Of a stretch of 64,000 bases of DNA, positions 48,376 through 61,302 are shown piece after piece. Source of the stretch: Acanthaster planci (taxonomy: Eukaryota; Echinodermata; Asteroidea; Valvatida; Acanthasteridae); NCBI RefSeq assembly GCF_001949145.1, contig NW_019091601.1:204232-268231 (forward strand). Direction: 5' to 3'. The notes beneath the pieces are model-generated. The model was not told the origin of the DNA, did no database searches, and saw only the letters and a program-made list of their open reading frames with translations. The translations under genes and the position numbers were made by a program. How positions within the stretch are numbered: position 1 is the first letter of the stretch; the number at the start of each line of letters is the position of its first letter.

Positions 48376-51300
48376 TTACATGATTCATCAATCTCTTACT
48401 GGCTGATGAACTCCAACTGATGACATTTGACCCATGAACTCTATTCTTATTTACTGCTGCATGTGGCTTCAACCATTATGTGGGAAAGAGATGTAAACAT
48501 TTGTTACGAAAAAAGGGATTTTCCCTTCTTTTTACTTTTGGTAATAATAATAATACTGTGCATTCTGTTATAACGAAATAACCATCATCGTTACCTGAAT
48601 ATTTTCACCAAAAGAGAGGAATCTATAGGAAAATTTGTTTTTCCCAATTTTTCCCAAAACTCCTCCAAACTTTCAGTGACTTATGGACTCAAATTTTGGA
48701 ATAGTTTAAATATAATATTGGTCAGCTTCCAATGAAAAAGTTATCCCTTTCCAGATGATATTCTGTTTATTATTTACTGATGAGTTACTTGTATACCTAG
48801 TTTCAAATAGATCAGGCATGTGACAGGAGAGTTCTTATCCCACCCCACCCTAGCTGGTAAAAGTAGCTATACAAATCTTATATCTTATCTTGAGGAATTT
48901 GCAGAAGTCTTGTGGCAGTGTCATCACCCAAATACATCAGTGTATACATCATAAAAAGAACAAGTGATCACAGGAAAATCAAGAAACCAAAATTTGTCAA
49001 GTCCTGAATTATGAAACAAAAATCTTCATGCTGTCCAGGATGGGATTTGAACCTAGGTTGTAGAGATAATAATCAGAAAAGAAGACATCTTTGTGTTGTT
49101 TTGTTAAAAATGGCTCAAATGAAAACTGATGATAATCTGATATAACACACCCTGAAAACAACTTGCCGTCACTGAGCAGATTCATATGTTCCAAGTCTGT
49201 TGAATTTGGGGGGGGTTCTACATTTTCTTCAAGTTAAGGTAATTATCTGGTCCCATCCCCAGCAGCCTGGTTATAATTAGAATTGACTGTAGACACATTT
49301 GTAATTATTTAAGTGTAAGGTGAATGGGAAATTCAATTAAGGCACTTTTTGAAACAAATTTATGGCTGAAAGGAGTGTAAGAAATGGCTGTAAGTGGGAA
49401 GACGTTGGTTTCAGTGATTCAGCATTTACTGTTAAATTTCGCTCTTTGATCCAGGGCAGTTTGACTCAAAAATAATCTGTGATGTTTTGTGATGAAAACG
49501 TCATAGTTTAATTGTTTTATACCTAAGTACATATGGTAGAGTACAACTTAATATGGACTTTCCTCGCTGCCAAGATAAAATGGAGGGATATTTATAGTCC
49601 ATATGTTCATCAGTGGTGTTGCAATGGCATATTTGTGTCCAGATTTAAGACAATGGGGTCCAAAGTGGTTCAGTATTACACAACCAGTTTCCGACCATGA
49701 TGCCCAGTCTTGGTGTTGTATTATTTGTGGTAGTAATTATTTTAGTGTTCTGTGATTGATACTTGATAGGGGTTATGAAAAATTACATTTCTGCAAACAT
49801 CCATGTTGAAAATAACGAGGTGTAATTAAAGAAATCAAATGACAGCTTAAAGAGTAATTTCATGGAGAGTTTACCGAGTCCCATAACTGTCTTTAAACCG
49901 AGCGTGATAGTCTGTAATCATGGATAATTTATGAACGATAGAAGGACCTGTGCAAGGTTACGTAGCCGATGAACCCCGTTCCCAAAATTTGGCATTATGT
50001 CAGTCAATCCGCTCCGAGTTGAAGTGCACCCTCCAGGCGGCAAAAGAAAGACAGGTCGTAGTAAATTTTCCAAGCAGGTTCTTGCACGCGTTCTGCGTGT
50101 ACGCAGAGACCGTACATTAAGGAGTAAATACGTAGTATTCGGCGTACTCCGCGTCAAACGCACTTCGTTACAAACGCGCGCCTGTGCGCTGAGTACCAAA
50201 AAAAGCCCGCCCTCTTTTGTTCTGCTCGTAACAGATATAATGTCATTACTCTACTAGAATCATTCCAGCACATTACGGGCACGTATTTTAGTATACATGG
50301 AAATTGAAATGAGTTTCTCTTTCATTGATTTTGATTGCTGTATTTTTCTTTATTTTCCATCGACTGGTGAATGCAGGAAAATTTACCTCACATAACCTGC
50401 ACAGCGACATCACCAGGATGTTTTGTTGATGGTCGTAATTAATTACACGTAGTCATTCCGAATTTTAAAAAGGTGTGCAATTTTGGGTCACGTTTTCATC
50501 TAAATTCAGACCATGTTTTCAATTTTCTTGGGAATCCTCATCTTTATAGACAATGTAAGGTGCAATTAATACCCCGTGTAAAATTTGGCTTTTTGTATAC
50601 GAAAGTCCTGCCACTTTCATTCCTCCTTGTCCCATTCCATGATCCCAATGAAGAGTTGCAAACATTAGTACATGTATGAGAACAGTACATAAAAAACTGT
50701 TTAATCTTCATTGCATGATCCGTCGCTATTCAGTGTATATATATAATTTAGGGTAAAGAGCCGACCGCTATTCATTAACAAGCATCTCCATCCAATGATA
50801 CAAGCCCTCGTCGGCGTGGCCCTGGCTGGCCGGCCCAGTGGCGTCAATTTTATGCAGGGGTTAACTTGGAAAGTAAACGGACAGAAGAGCTGTACAATGT
50901 TTGGCAGGAATATTGCAACGGCACGTACGTCTGTGAACGGTGAACTGACACGAATAACACAAAGATTTGACTAATGGATTTTTAACGATCAGAGAACAAG
51001 TTTTTCTAACAATAATATTCTACAAAACCTTAGTAATCACGGATAAAAAGAAAGCGTTCAAACAAACTGTACAGGCAAATTATGTGGTGCACTATTTACG
51101 ACACACATTTTCTGCATCTCTCTATAGGTGACTCAACTACACGACGCGACGGGCACGACGGCTCCTGGCCTTCCATCGTGCCGTCACGTAGCGCCGTGGC
51201 CTTTTAGCCATTACGTTTGTGCGGCACATGCGTCGCTTTTTGCGTCGCCCATCGTGTCGCACCGTCCTGTGTCGCAACGTATATCGTGTCGTGCGCATAG

Positions 51301-52926
51301 GCCTAGATGTCAGATGAATAAACGCATACCATACGCGCGTTTAGCGTCGTTAAGCGTTCGTTCACATCCTTTCCATGTGTGCAAATCTTTCGATATTATT
51401 GTTTGAGCGTACAGGCTCAATGAAGGTAGCTAATAAGTTGAGCGGAATGACTTTCAACAGAGGATCAGTTAAAAAGTTGTTGCGTGTGAAATCTGTGCAG
51501 CACAGCACTATTTCCCATGTATGGCCAAGCCAGGCAAAGGCAGAAACTCTGACTGGAAGTCTCCAGCCTGCCACAAAGTGACTTGCTCGTAAGTACGAAG
51601 TTGGTGGGTATCATTTGTAGTATATTAGTGCTAAGAAAAAAAGTGGAGGTAGCGACATGAATGTCCGGATTTAAGAACTGAGGAGAAAACATTCAATAAA
51701 CAGGCTAGTACTTTTGCAACACGAAAAATAAGCTGATACGTCCTAATTAATTGAGCATCATTGCCATATCATCACGAGCTGGGCTTCCACGCCTACATCA
51801 TTACCCGTTCCTTATAGCTTGGTCTGTAGTTCTCCAAGCATTTTATTGGTCAGTGAAAGGTACCGTACAAAACGACATTCTGTTTTCGTTGTGTTGAATT
51901 TTGTTGTATCTCGAAAGACCAACAGGTAGTAGATACCAGAGAGATTTTTTAATGTCTCATTAATGGGACAAGCGGAACCGATAATGAAACCTTAAATTAT
52001 TCATGACTAATTTGTTTACTTTGGTTATTTGCCATTAGTTTCCCCTGTTTATGTATTTTTATTGGGGGGGGGGTCTCAGAGTAGGGGATTCGACCACCCC
52101 CGGATCTGCGCCTGCCCCTCCTTTCCTCAACTTGACCAACGCCAGCTCTAAGGGTGCATTCCACCAAATGGTTGTATTTCTGCGCGCGAGCTAATTAACA
52201 TTTTTATGATCATACAGGATTTTTACAATAAGCCAGGCCATAATCAGGAGGCATCATAGGAATATTTCTATCAATCCCGAATTTAGGACTGCGTGATAGT
52301 TTCCAGTTCAGACCTATTTTGGATAGAAGTGGCGGCTACATTCAGAAATGAGCGCTTAGTTTTACTGCTATTTTGGGGGTATCTTCGTTTAAAGACAAAT
52401 AAAAATATATTTTCGTGGCTAACCCCCATGAAACTGAAACGAAAAGTGATCTTCTGTCCATAATCTTCAATTCCCAGTGAAAAAAAAGGGAGGCCAACCT
52501 CTTCACGAGAGTCAACAGGCGGCGCTATTTCGGTCCGATTTTGCACTGTTTTCTACGGGCGCGTATTTGGTTTAGTACAGTACGTTGCCTTTATATGTTG
52601 CTTTGAGCGCGCGTACGATATCGTGAATAACGTGCACAACGCAGAGAAAGAGGTTGTCCGCCGATTTGTTTCATTGCTCCCCAACACCTTTATGCATGCT
52701 CTCTACCGTAACTTCCGAGCAACCGGGTACCAACGATCAAAACACGCTGCCGCGTAAGTTAGACGTTTTGTTGAAAGGAGAGAGTGATTTCTCGTGTATT
52801 ATGATCAAACTTATTCGCTGTTGTGTTCTTTGAGTGATTTTTGAGTGATGTAACTGGCGTTCAACAGAACATTATTCGAAAGTAAACTAGTAAACGGTAC
52901 GTAACTAGCGTCGTTGTTGAGTCAAG
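48376..52926. other. CIAPIN1 3' UTR and intergenic region up to SNRPD1
   Basis: The CIAPIN1 3' UTR begins here and has no clear AATAAA close by; ATTAAA near 49826 is a distant candidate. Around 49020-49070 CCAGGATGGGATTTGAACCTAGG, read on the minus strand, contains a B-box-like GGTTCAAATCC, perhaps a SINE relic. A CpG-rich stretch lies at 50000-50200 and a GTCG-rich repeat at 51120-51320. I see no other gene. The last 300 bases must hold the SNRPD1 promoter. Confidence 0.4.
51120..51320. repeat. GTCG-rich dispersed repeat, copy 2
   Basis: CACGACGCGACGGGCACGACGG and CGTCGCCCATCGTGTCGCACC resemble the block at 1430-1560. Its high CpG content contrasts with the AT-rich surroundings, which fits a repeat inserted from elsewhere. 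Confidence 0.45.
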
Positions 52927-55900
52927 ATGAAGTTGGTGAGGTGAGTTAAGTCATAAATCATTTGTTCGTTCAGCTGAACCAGTTGCGTGAAAATCGTGGT
53001 ATCTCCGCATTACATATACATTGTTACTTTTCCTTGTCAGATGACAGATTATTTTCCTTTAAATATTGTTGTTGGAATTGGGGATATTGACAAGAGTTTC
53101 TCATACAGACACGACTAATTTTCCTTGCACTTATTGCCAGGCATGTCAGAACGTAGGCCTAGGCCTGCATGTACATGTAGGCCCCTAGCCCCACACGTAG
53201 CCTCAGCCGTAGGGCTGTAGTGGCTCTCTTTTACGGATGTCGGACAACTCGACTGTTTGCCAAGTCGCCCATTAGGACAACTCAACTTTGACAGAGAGAC
53301 AACTCGACCAGTCGTGCCAGTGAGATCTCTTCACACAGGCCTACATGTACATGTAATACAGTTGTTTTCCCAGTTCAAGATAGCGAAATTATTCAGTCAG
53401 ATTGCAGCTGTACAAATATCCTTGAATTCTAGTGAAATGTGGTCGCCGTCCACCTTGTGTGATAGAGATACATGTACCACGGTTACCACCAAATTGTAAA
53501 CTTTTAATTCGGACGTACGGGATCGACGAAAGTGGGGACACTTTTTCTCGTTCTGGATCTGGAGCGAGTGGCAAATCTATTTTCAGCCAGAACTATCATA
53601 AAAAGCTTATTTTCTGATGAAAAATTCCTCAATATAGAAAACTTGGTTCATAAATAAGAATTCCAATAAATTTTTAAATAATTGGATCTTGTGTAAATTT
53701 CGACTCAACTTTTTCAGCTGCACAGCGCGAGCCATCAACAATACTACTTCTACAGCCGACGAACCATTACGTCACGTGCATTTCTGCAATGTCCGTATAG
53801 CGAAATGAGTTCACCAAGTATATTGCTTGCATGCACTTGATGCATGATCCAAAACTGGGAAACAATATGCATTCAGTTTTTGGCCAGTTTTAATAAAACG
53901 CAACTTTGAAAGTCATTTTGATTAAACAAACATTAGATGCAAGAGTTTATATGACTATTGAGTATGAAAAGAAGTATTTGGGACCGCTCGCAGTCACGGT
54001 GAGTGACATATATCGCCCAAGACTATTTGCCATTTTTTCCCCCTACATGTACCGTTCCAAATTGTCAAAGTGCGAATCAGAATTCTGGCCAAAATTTTCG
54101 GAGAGCAAGTTTTGTTCAAGAAGAAGTTTACATTTCACTTTAAACCCAAACTTGTCTGGGAATGCAGAACTGAAGGATCACACCAAGTAGGTAGGTTTTT
54201 ATTTCAAGCTACGACTGTAATGCATACCATACGGGCCATATACGTGCAGCGCGGGTGCAAGATCGGTTGATTGCGCAAAGAATGACTTACATGTACTACA
54301 GCCACCATTTTGATAAATTCCTCATAAATTAAGCTTGTCTATCTACTACATGTACATGAAATTCTATTCTTAAGGCATACATGTATGGCCTCAATAGACT
54401 GGGCTGAGCGGACAGTGTCCCAACGGACGACTTGGCAAGTTGGCAAAGGGGCAAGATGGTAAGGGGCGAGATTATCAGGGGACGAGTTGGCAAGGGGGCG
54501 AGTCAGTAAGGGGGAGGTGGTAAGGGTCGAATTGGCCAGGGGGCCAGTTGACTTGATTCTGTAGCCAGGCCCCCTAAATCTACGCAGTCTATTTCTACTC
54601 ACCTTTCAGTTAACGTTTTGCAGACGCGCACTTTTGAAAAGCCAGTGGTCACTTGTATCGTTTGTCTGTGTTCAAAAGTTTTGCAAAACATCCCCAAAAA
54701 TTGGAAATTAGGCCCAATCCTGTAGATACTTTATGAGTATTATGAAATAAACAACCTTTTTTCCGGTGAACTTTCTTAGACACATACATGTATACTAGAA
54801 TTTGTGTTATGAGTCTCCCCCCCCCAAAAAAAATTCAGAAGTCTTCATGTCATCCAGCCATTCTACCTCTATTTTCTAGCAGGCCTTTGTACTTTTAACG
54901 CGTCATGTGATGTTCTTAAAATTTGTTGACTCAGTGAAGCATTTCAGGGGTGGGAGTACACGTAGGTCTCTTCGCTTAGGCCTACATTTGAAGTTTCAAA
55001 ATGTTAATTTTGTGTTTATTGTGTCAAGTGAGTGAATATGTATAAAAATTACTGGTAAATCCATTTTTAGTGTTTGTTTCTCATTTTTCTTCCCAGGAGA
55101 GAGCTAGGTTACTTGGGTTGTCACTGGGTTGCCCATGTTCAATGAATAAGGGTAATCAGTTGTGGGATGGGATATGCACCAACCTGATTAACATGGAAAG
55201 GGCACAGACATAAACCCAAGGGTGTGGGTGGAGGTGTGGATGGGGATGGGAGTGTTCACTGTCTTGTGATGGCGGTTGCAGGCTGTACAAATAACAAAGA
55301 ACATGGCAGTAAATGTTGGAATGGAATTACATCCACCAGTACTAGTCACAGGAAGGTGTTTTTCAGAGGACATTAAGACTATTTGTCTTCTCTTAAAAAA
55401 TTCTTTGTTCATTACCATGATTACAGATTTATATGTAGAGAGGGATTTAGAGACAAGGTGGATGTGGATGATTAATATAGAGTCATGGGGTGCAGACGAG
55501 GGGACAGATCACTGGAGGATATTGGGTACCATCGTGTTTGGCTGGTGAAGAGTGTCAAAACAAGTCAATAAGCAAAGTGCATGTGTTGTTGATTACAGGT
55601 TCTTGATGAAACTGAGTCATGAGACGGTAACCATCGAATTGAAGAACGGCACACAGGTGCATGGCACAGTCACAGGTACATTTTTCCAGATAACCTGAAT
55701 CCTACGTGTATGCATTAAACCATCCTCCGTCCTCCTAAATCTAGGTGGTTTGGGGATTTGGAGTATTCAGACTGAATGGCAAGAAAGTGTAGCTGATTAA
55801 GAAGAATATTTGGAAATTGGCTCGGAAAGATGCATCTTTAAGGTCCTTGGTTCTTCAGAGAGTCCACGAAGCAGTGTGCATAAAATTTGACAGGTTTGCC

Positions 55901-58849
55901 AACCTGAACGCATACATGTACATTCGCGGACTTCGCGACATGTATTAATTTTATTAATACCATTATTGAAGCTGTAGGCCCCTGTATGATGGAACCACAG
56001 GCATCAGAATACCGCCCTAATTCATGTATTCTGATAGAATTATCCCACTGATTAAGAAACTAGTTTTCAGAGGAGCCCTACATGTATAAAACAGACGTAT
56101 TTATTGCAGTTTTAAGCACGGTGTTAATTTCAGTTAACAACACGTACACGTACATGTAGGCATTGCATAAGGGAGATGGGGGCTGCATTCCAAAGTTCTG
56201 CACTTCATTACCAGGGGCCAGTTTCATAGACCTACTTTTAAAAGCACAAAACTTGCTGAAGCACGAAAAACTCTTGCTCAATAAACAAAAGTTACCAGCT
56301 CAAACTCTATGTGATTGTCATGCTAACCCAAAAGACAGGTAAATACCATTCCAAAACAATGTACATGTACATTACAAGAAGTTTTGGCTGGTAACCTGAT
56401 TTGTCAAGCAAGGTTTTTTCACACTTAACAAATTTTTCGCTTAAGCAGCTGTATGAAATTGGCCCCAGTTTTGCATTGTCATTTCAGACACTTGAATCAG
56501 TTTCAGGCTTACTGCTTTGAAGCATGTACCTATACCTCAGTTTGCTTCACAATGGACAATTTGATGTCCTTGTTAAGGAATATTGAGCTGCACCCTACTC
56601 TCAACTGTGGGTACATGTACACACATATACATACATACATACATACATGTACATGTACACATGTGTACACTGTACATGTGCTGAACTTTATAACACTACA
56701 GTTTGCAGCCCAAGTTAGATGTGTAGCCAAGCTGTTGGAAAAACTATAGTGATGCAACTGACAAAACTGATTCTTTGAAGTCCACACGCGATTCACCAAT
56801 TTTAAATGTACGTGTAGTCAAGAAGGCAACCGAACATTGGTTGCATATATGTACTTTCTGAATTGTTCAAATGAGCTTCTTCAACAAGTGAGCCTTTGAT
56901 TGAAGTTCTATCTGATCTTATAAAAATGTGTAGGGGTTGACGTCAGCATGAATACACACCTGAAGTCGGTGAAGATGACAATCAAGAACAGGGACCCGGT
57001 CCAGCTGGACACGCTCAGCATACGGGGCAACAACATCAGGTATTTCATCCTCCCAGAGAGCCTGCCACTGGACACACTACTCATTGACAACACGCCCAAG
57101 GCCAAAGCTAAGAAGAAGGAAGCAGGTCAGTCAGTGGGGAATGTGGATTTGTGCATTCTGGTATGGTGGCCCCAAAGGGACATCATACATGGCAAATATC
57201 TTTGCAAATAGTTGTAATGTTGCAATTTTATTGCAGATATCTGTGGAAATATTTTTGCAAGTGTTAGCAACTTTGTCACATACCGTGTTGCATAAAGAGG
57301 ATATTTGTACCCAATTATTGCTCAAGACACCAGGGAGTCTTCAGTGCGTTGATTTCAAGCCTTTTTTTCATGAAGATCTTTATATGAAAGAGGTTGGATG
57401 GAGTTTGCAATTATTACATAATGTATATTTACATGCCAATGTAGTGCACTGACTATGTACTGGCATTTTGGGCATTTTTGTACAACTGACATGTTAAGCT
57501 TAATTGCCAACAACTTTACACACTCTGTGGTTTCTCCCAAAAAACATGGCAAAATATGCAAATAGTATAGCGAACTGTGTGACAAAATTTCCAACACTGC
57601 AAATATTTGCAAAGATACATATACTTGCTGTAGACTTTTCAACATGCAGTACATGTACATGTAATTGCCAAAGTAGTTACAATGGTTTGCAATATATCGC
57701 AAATATTTTCTCCTATACAGTGGAACGTCACTATACATGTACATGTACCAAACACCGCCTTACCGAACATTCGGTTGTACTGAACATCGTCCTTGGCTCC
57801 CAATATTTTGTGCATAAAACCTACCGAATATTATGCAGTTGCAAATCAACCGAGATTTGCTACCGCATGCATCAGAGATCGATCCTGAGCAGCAGCTTCA
57901 CAACTTTTAGGATAAACTATATATCAATTTTGTGACTCAAAATTTAATAAAAAACATAAATAATTAACAGATATATTTCTAGAAACCTCAAACGTGAATT
58001 CAGGAAATCATAGTATCACAAGAGGGTGCACTTCAGGTAGATAAGAGAGGGCGCTATTCAACATGGCAACAAAACGTTCAGCTGTTAATTTCGCTATACC
58101 CAACGACCGTTGAACCGAACATTATCGTGGACCCTGTCGTGTTCATTATAGCGGCGTTCCACTGTATTTGTGAAGCTACTGTACCTGGGATGTGTGATGT
58201 TCCTTCAAGGCAACTGTACTTCCAGTACCAAAGATTGTCTGGCCACTCTTAGTCTCAAATTGTATTTCTGTTAAGACAGAAGCCTTCCTCCAATCCTCTA
58301 AGTTTCTCCTTTCTTCAGGAAACTCAGGGTGCAGTCTTAGTAGAGTCAACACTTTATACAAGATTACCGAGTCTTGCCAAGCTACTTTGTTATACATGCA
58401 TTAACCAGAACCCTGTTTTGAAAGGACATGGGGGAAAAAAACAAAGAGCAAAAGAGTTTCAGATTTCTGATTTTTTTATAACAGTCTTTTGCTGAAAAAT
58501 GCCCTCTCTGTAGAGAGTGGATGGTAATTAACTTGTAGGCATATCAAGCCCTATATCAAGTTATAGCAGGCAGGGCTTTACATCTGTGAACAACCTTTAA
58601 ATGTGGGCAGGCAGTGAAAGTAAAACAGTCCTTTGTATGAAGTTTAAAAGATGCCAACATGTACAACATGCATATACATGTAAATAAGGCATTCCTGTCT
58701 CCTCTCTGTATTAGGAAGATATTTTTTCCTGTGGTGACAAATTCTTATTTGGTTGTTTTTCACATTTTCTTTCAGCTGTTGGAAGAGGCAGAGGGCGTGG
58801 CAGAGGTGGGCGTGGTCGTGCAAGAGGGCGTGGCCGTGGGAGGAGATGA
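52927..58849 (+). CDS. SNRPD1: Small nuclear ribonucleoprotein Sm D1
   Basis: Exons 52927-52940, 55599-55675, 56934-57125 and 58776-58849 (phases 2, 1, 1) give 118 aa (human 119). The first exon codes only for MKLV and part of R5. The Sm fold follows: Sm1 with [24 protein letters not shown] and [11 protein letters not shown], then Sm2 with [18 protein letters not shown] Lys-rich spacer (KAKAKKKEA) leads to a 23-residue Arg-Gly tail ([10 protein letters not shown]...GRGRR), the substrate for symmetric arginine dimethylation. SmD1 is part of the heptameric Sm ring on spliceosomal snRNAs. The match is near complete and the gene looks intact. Intron 3 (57126-58775) carries a pogo-like MITE, and intron 2 a foldback MITE. 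Confidence 0.97.
56212..56467. mobile_element. Foldback MITE, copy 2
   Basis: The left end CAGGGGCCAGTTTCATAGA and the right end, read on the minus strand as CTGGGGCCAATTTCATACAG, are inverted repeats. The interior matches the copy at 8390-8632 (TTACCAGCTCAAACTCTATG, CCAAAAGACAGG, GGCTGGTAACCTGATTT). It is non-coding and lies in SNRPD1 intron 2. Confidence 0.8.
57718..58164. mobile_element. Pogo/Tigger-like MITE
   Basis: The left end CAGTGGAACGTCACTATA and the right end, read on the minus strand as CAGTGGAACGCCGCTATA, match at 16 of 18 bases, and TA flanks both sides. Ends starting CAGTGGAAC or similar with TA target sites are typical of the pogo branch of Tc1/mariner. It is 447 bp, has no transposase, and lies in SNRPD1 intron 3. 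Confidence 0.85.
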
Positions 58850-59285
58850 GCTTGACTGTTTTATTCTTTTTTTTTTACTTTAACACGTTGTTATTAGCAC
58901 ATGTAGACAGCGAGTCACAGAGTTATGACAAGTTTAGAGAGGTTTTGCTTCCCTGCTCATTGGTTCTTGTGTTGATTGTGGCCTGCTTTGCAAAAACCTA
59001 TCATTTTCTGTGCAGTGGCCTGCCCAAAGTTGAGAGGGTAAAATTTCCTGTGGAATTTCATTTGTGTTTAGAAATGGCGTCTTTGTTACCAAGGTTGCAT
59101 GTTTTATGAAGACAAACGTCTGAGAGAACATCTTCAACAGATGGAATATTCCATTCTAAACAGCTTCAACTCGCAGAATGGAGTATTTTGGAGTACCATT
59201 GCCACACACTTCACTTTTACTCTTTTTGTTCTACAATCTGGATTATTTTTCATGTTGGTCAAGTCAGAGTTTTCATGGTGTTTGT

Positions 59286-59645
59286 TTTGTGAGTGCCTTC
59301 AGGCAATCCAGTACCTCTACTGTGTCATGTGGCAATGGTTACTCTGTTGCCGATCTAAAACATAAGTCCCTTTGTGGAAGATATAAGTTTTTAGCCAAAA
59401 TTTCTGATTTGTGAGTACTGCCCGGCAATCAAGTACTTGATGATACGACATTGGTTTCTCTGTTTCTCATCTACAACATTAACCAGTTTGTTGAAGAACT
59501 GTATTTCATTCCACAGTTCTTGTTGTTTTGTGAGGCAATTAAAGACTTGCGTTACACGACTGTGATTTTGGTGTCTCTGTTGGTTATCTAAAATACAAGC
59601 CAGTTTGTGGCAAAACTTAATTTTACTCCAAAATACCTCTTGTTT
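59286..59645. repeat. Diverged tandem array, about 120-bp unit, three copies
   Basis: Units start near 59286, 59408 and 59527. Each shows TTTGTGAG, then GGCAAT, an ACTTG- or ACCTC-type step, TCTCTGTT, ATCTA-AA-A-A-A, CAGTTTGT and a T-rich end. They are strongly diverged, so the array is old. It lies in the SNRPD1 3' UTR or just beyond. Confidence 0.65.
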
Positions 59646-59670
59646 TATGTATTCGTTGTGTTATTCACTT

Positions 59671-60195
59671 GGAGGAAACAAATTCTTTACAATCATAAAA
59701 ATACACTTCATGTTGTTTTTGTCGTATGAATCTACATAATTTTTTTTAACGAGTAAGTTTTACGAAGTCCATACTCTAATGGTTGCACACTTCAGAAATT
59801 ATGACATACATGTACCTGTATTAGCAAACTACCGGGGTAGATCTGATCTCCAGTATCATGTCTTTGAGGAAACAAATTCATCATTTACAATCATAAAATA
59901 TAATTCATAGTGTTCTAATCGTACATGTATGAGTCTGCCTAATTTTTGAACAATAAAGTTTTCCAAATTTGATACTCTAATAGTTACACACACTTCAGAA
60001 ATTCTGACACAAGTAAAACCTGATGTAATTTCTAGTATCAATTACATCGTTGAGTAAATTAATTAATTACATTTGTAAAATATATTCATGGTGTTTTCAT
60101 TGTATCAGTCAACCTTTTCAACAACTACAAGTTAATATTGTAATGGTTGCACACATACTTTAGAAATTCTAACATAAGCAAAACCTGTCCTGTGT
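59671..60195. repeat. Second diverged tandem array, about 190-bp unit, three copies
   Basis: Units start near 59671, 59866 and 60052. Shared text is GAGGAAACAAATTC, ACAATCATAAAA, TTCATGTTGT or TTCATAGTGT or TTCATGGTGT, TACTCTAATGGTT-like, CACACTTCAGAAATT and AAAACCTG. The second unit carries AATAAAG at about 59949. The two adjacent arrays have different units. Confidence 0.75.
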
Positions 60196-60199
60196 GAAA

Positions 60200-61302
60200 A
60201 TGTCAGTGAAGAACGTTAGGTTTTGCTCTTAAAAGTTTAATTACCTCCCAGTAATGCCAACTGTGGATTGGGAACAACAGAATTACACCCCATAGATTTT
60301 GTGTTTCAACAAGTAATCCACAGTTCGCATTAACTGTCCGACTAGAGCAACGATTCACCGAAAAGGTGTCTGTCTTGCTCAGGTGGCCATCATAAATTGA
60401 GAACGTTTTCTAATTTGTTATCAGTATTTGAGCATCCTTCAATAAGACTAACCATTCAGCTGGAGCTCATCACCAAAGTGTGCCGTTACATTTTCATACA
60501 CCTATGATACACCCGGCACGTGGTGTTGTCCTGATGTTAACTTGACATCTAAGAAAAGAAAAACGAAACCTGACTTCGCAAGACGCATAATACCTAGGGG
60601 GTACTATGTTGCTTAGGAACAAAAATTGTGAACAATAGTATTGATAGATCAGGATAGGGTTGAAATTGAGCAAGATAGCTCCATCCCCGCTCGTCAATTT
60701 GAATTTTTTTGTTCAACTAATTCCTTTATTCAACCTGATATTGGATATACATGTACATGTAACAACACCACGTGACGGCTGACAAGAATGTTCTGTTGGT
60801 GCTTTCATTCACACCAGGCATCATAGAATATCTCAAGGCTGTATCAGAGTCCTAGAAATTCAATTGAATCATCGAGAGATGAGAAAATGAAGGCAGGGAA
60901 ATTTTGATAATTTGGCCACAAGTAGTACTAATTTCTCTTTATCCATGTCTGATCTGGCTTTGCCCGAAATACATGTATTTGGCGATATGGCTGCGAGTGT
61001 AACACAAGTCAGGGGGAAGTGGATGTTGCCGCTTGCATGTGTTGTGAAGCCGGTCATTGGCTTGTACATGTATTTCAGACAGTTTCATATGAATTATATG
61101 ATTGAATTTGGTACTGTCTTTACGCCTTTGCGTCTTCACCAATGCGAGAGGTAAATTCCAGTATCTAAACTTGTCATTTCTTTGCGTTTCTAAAAGATCA
61201 TTGTGTGTTAGTGAAATAAACAGTTTTTGGTAACAGTTCCCAAAATGATCAAGCGATTGTGCACTTATTTCACTCAGGTGTGTAGACCTCGTGTGGTCAC
61301 AG
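60200..61302. other. Intergenic region between SNRPD1 and the PEP-utilising gene
   Basis: The genes converge here. I find no exon with consistent splice sites and no repeat with clear ends. Confidence 0.4.

Noticed and set aside
49918-50257. Overlapping open frames on both strands
   Set aside because: They come from a CpG-rich non-coding stretch with few stops. No motif and no splice-consistent partner exon were found.
57355-57935. Open frames of 120-143 codons around 57.4-57.9 kb
   Set aside because: They are intronic in SNRPD1 and partly in a pogo-like MITE. Composition is low-complexity and no domain is seen.
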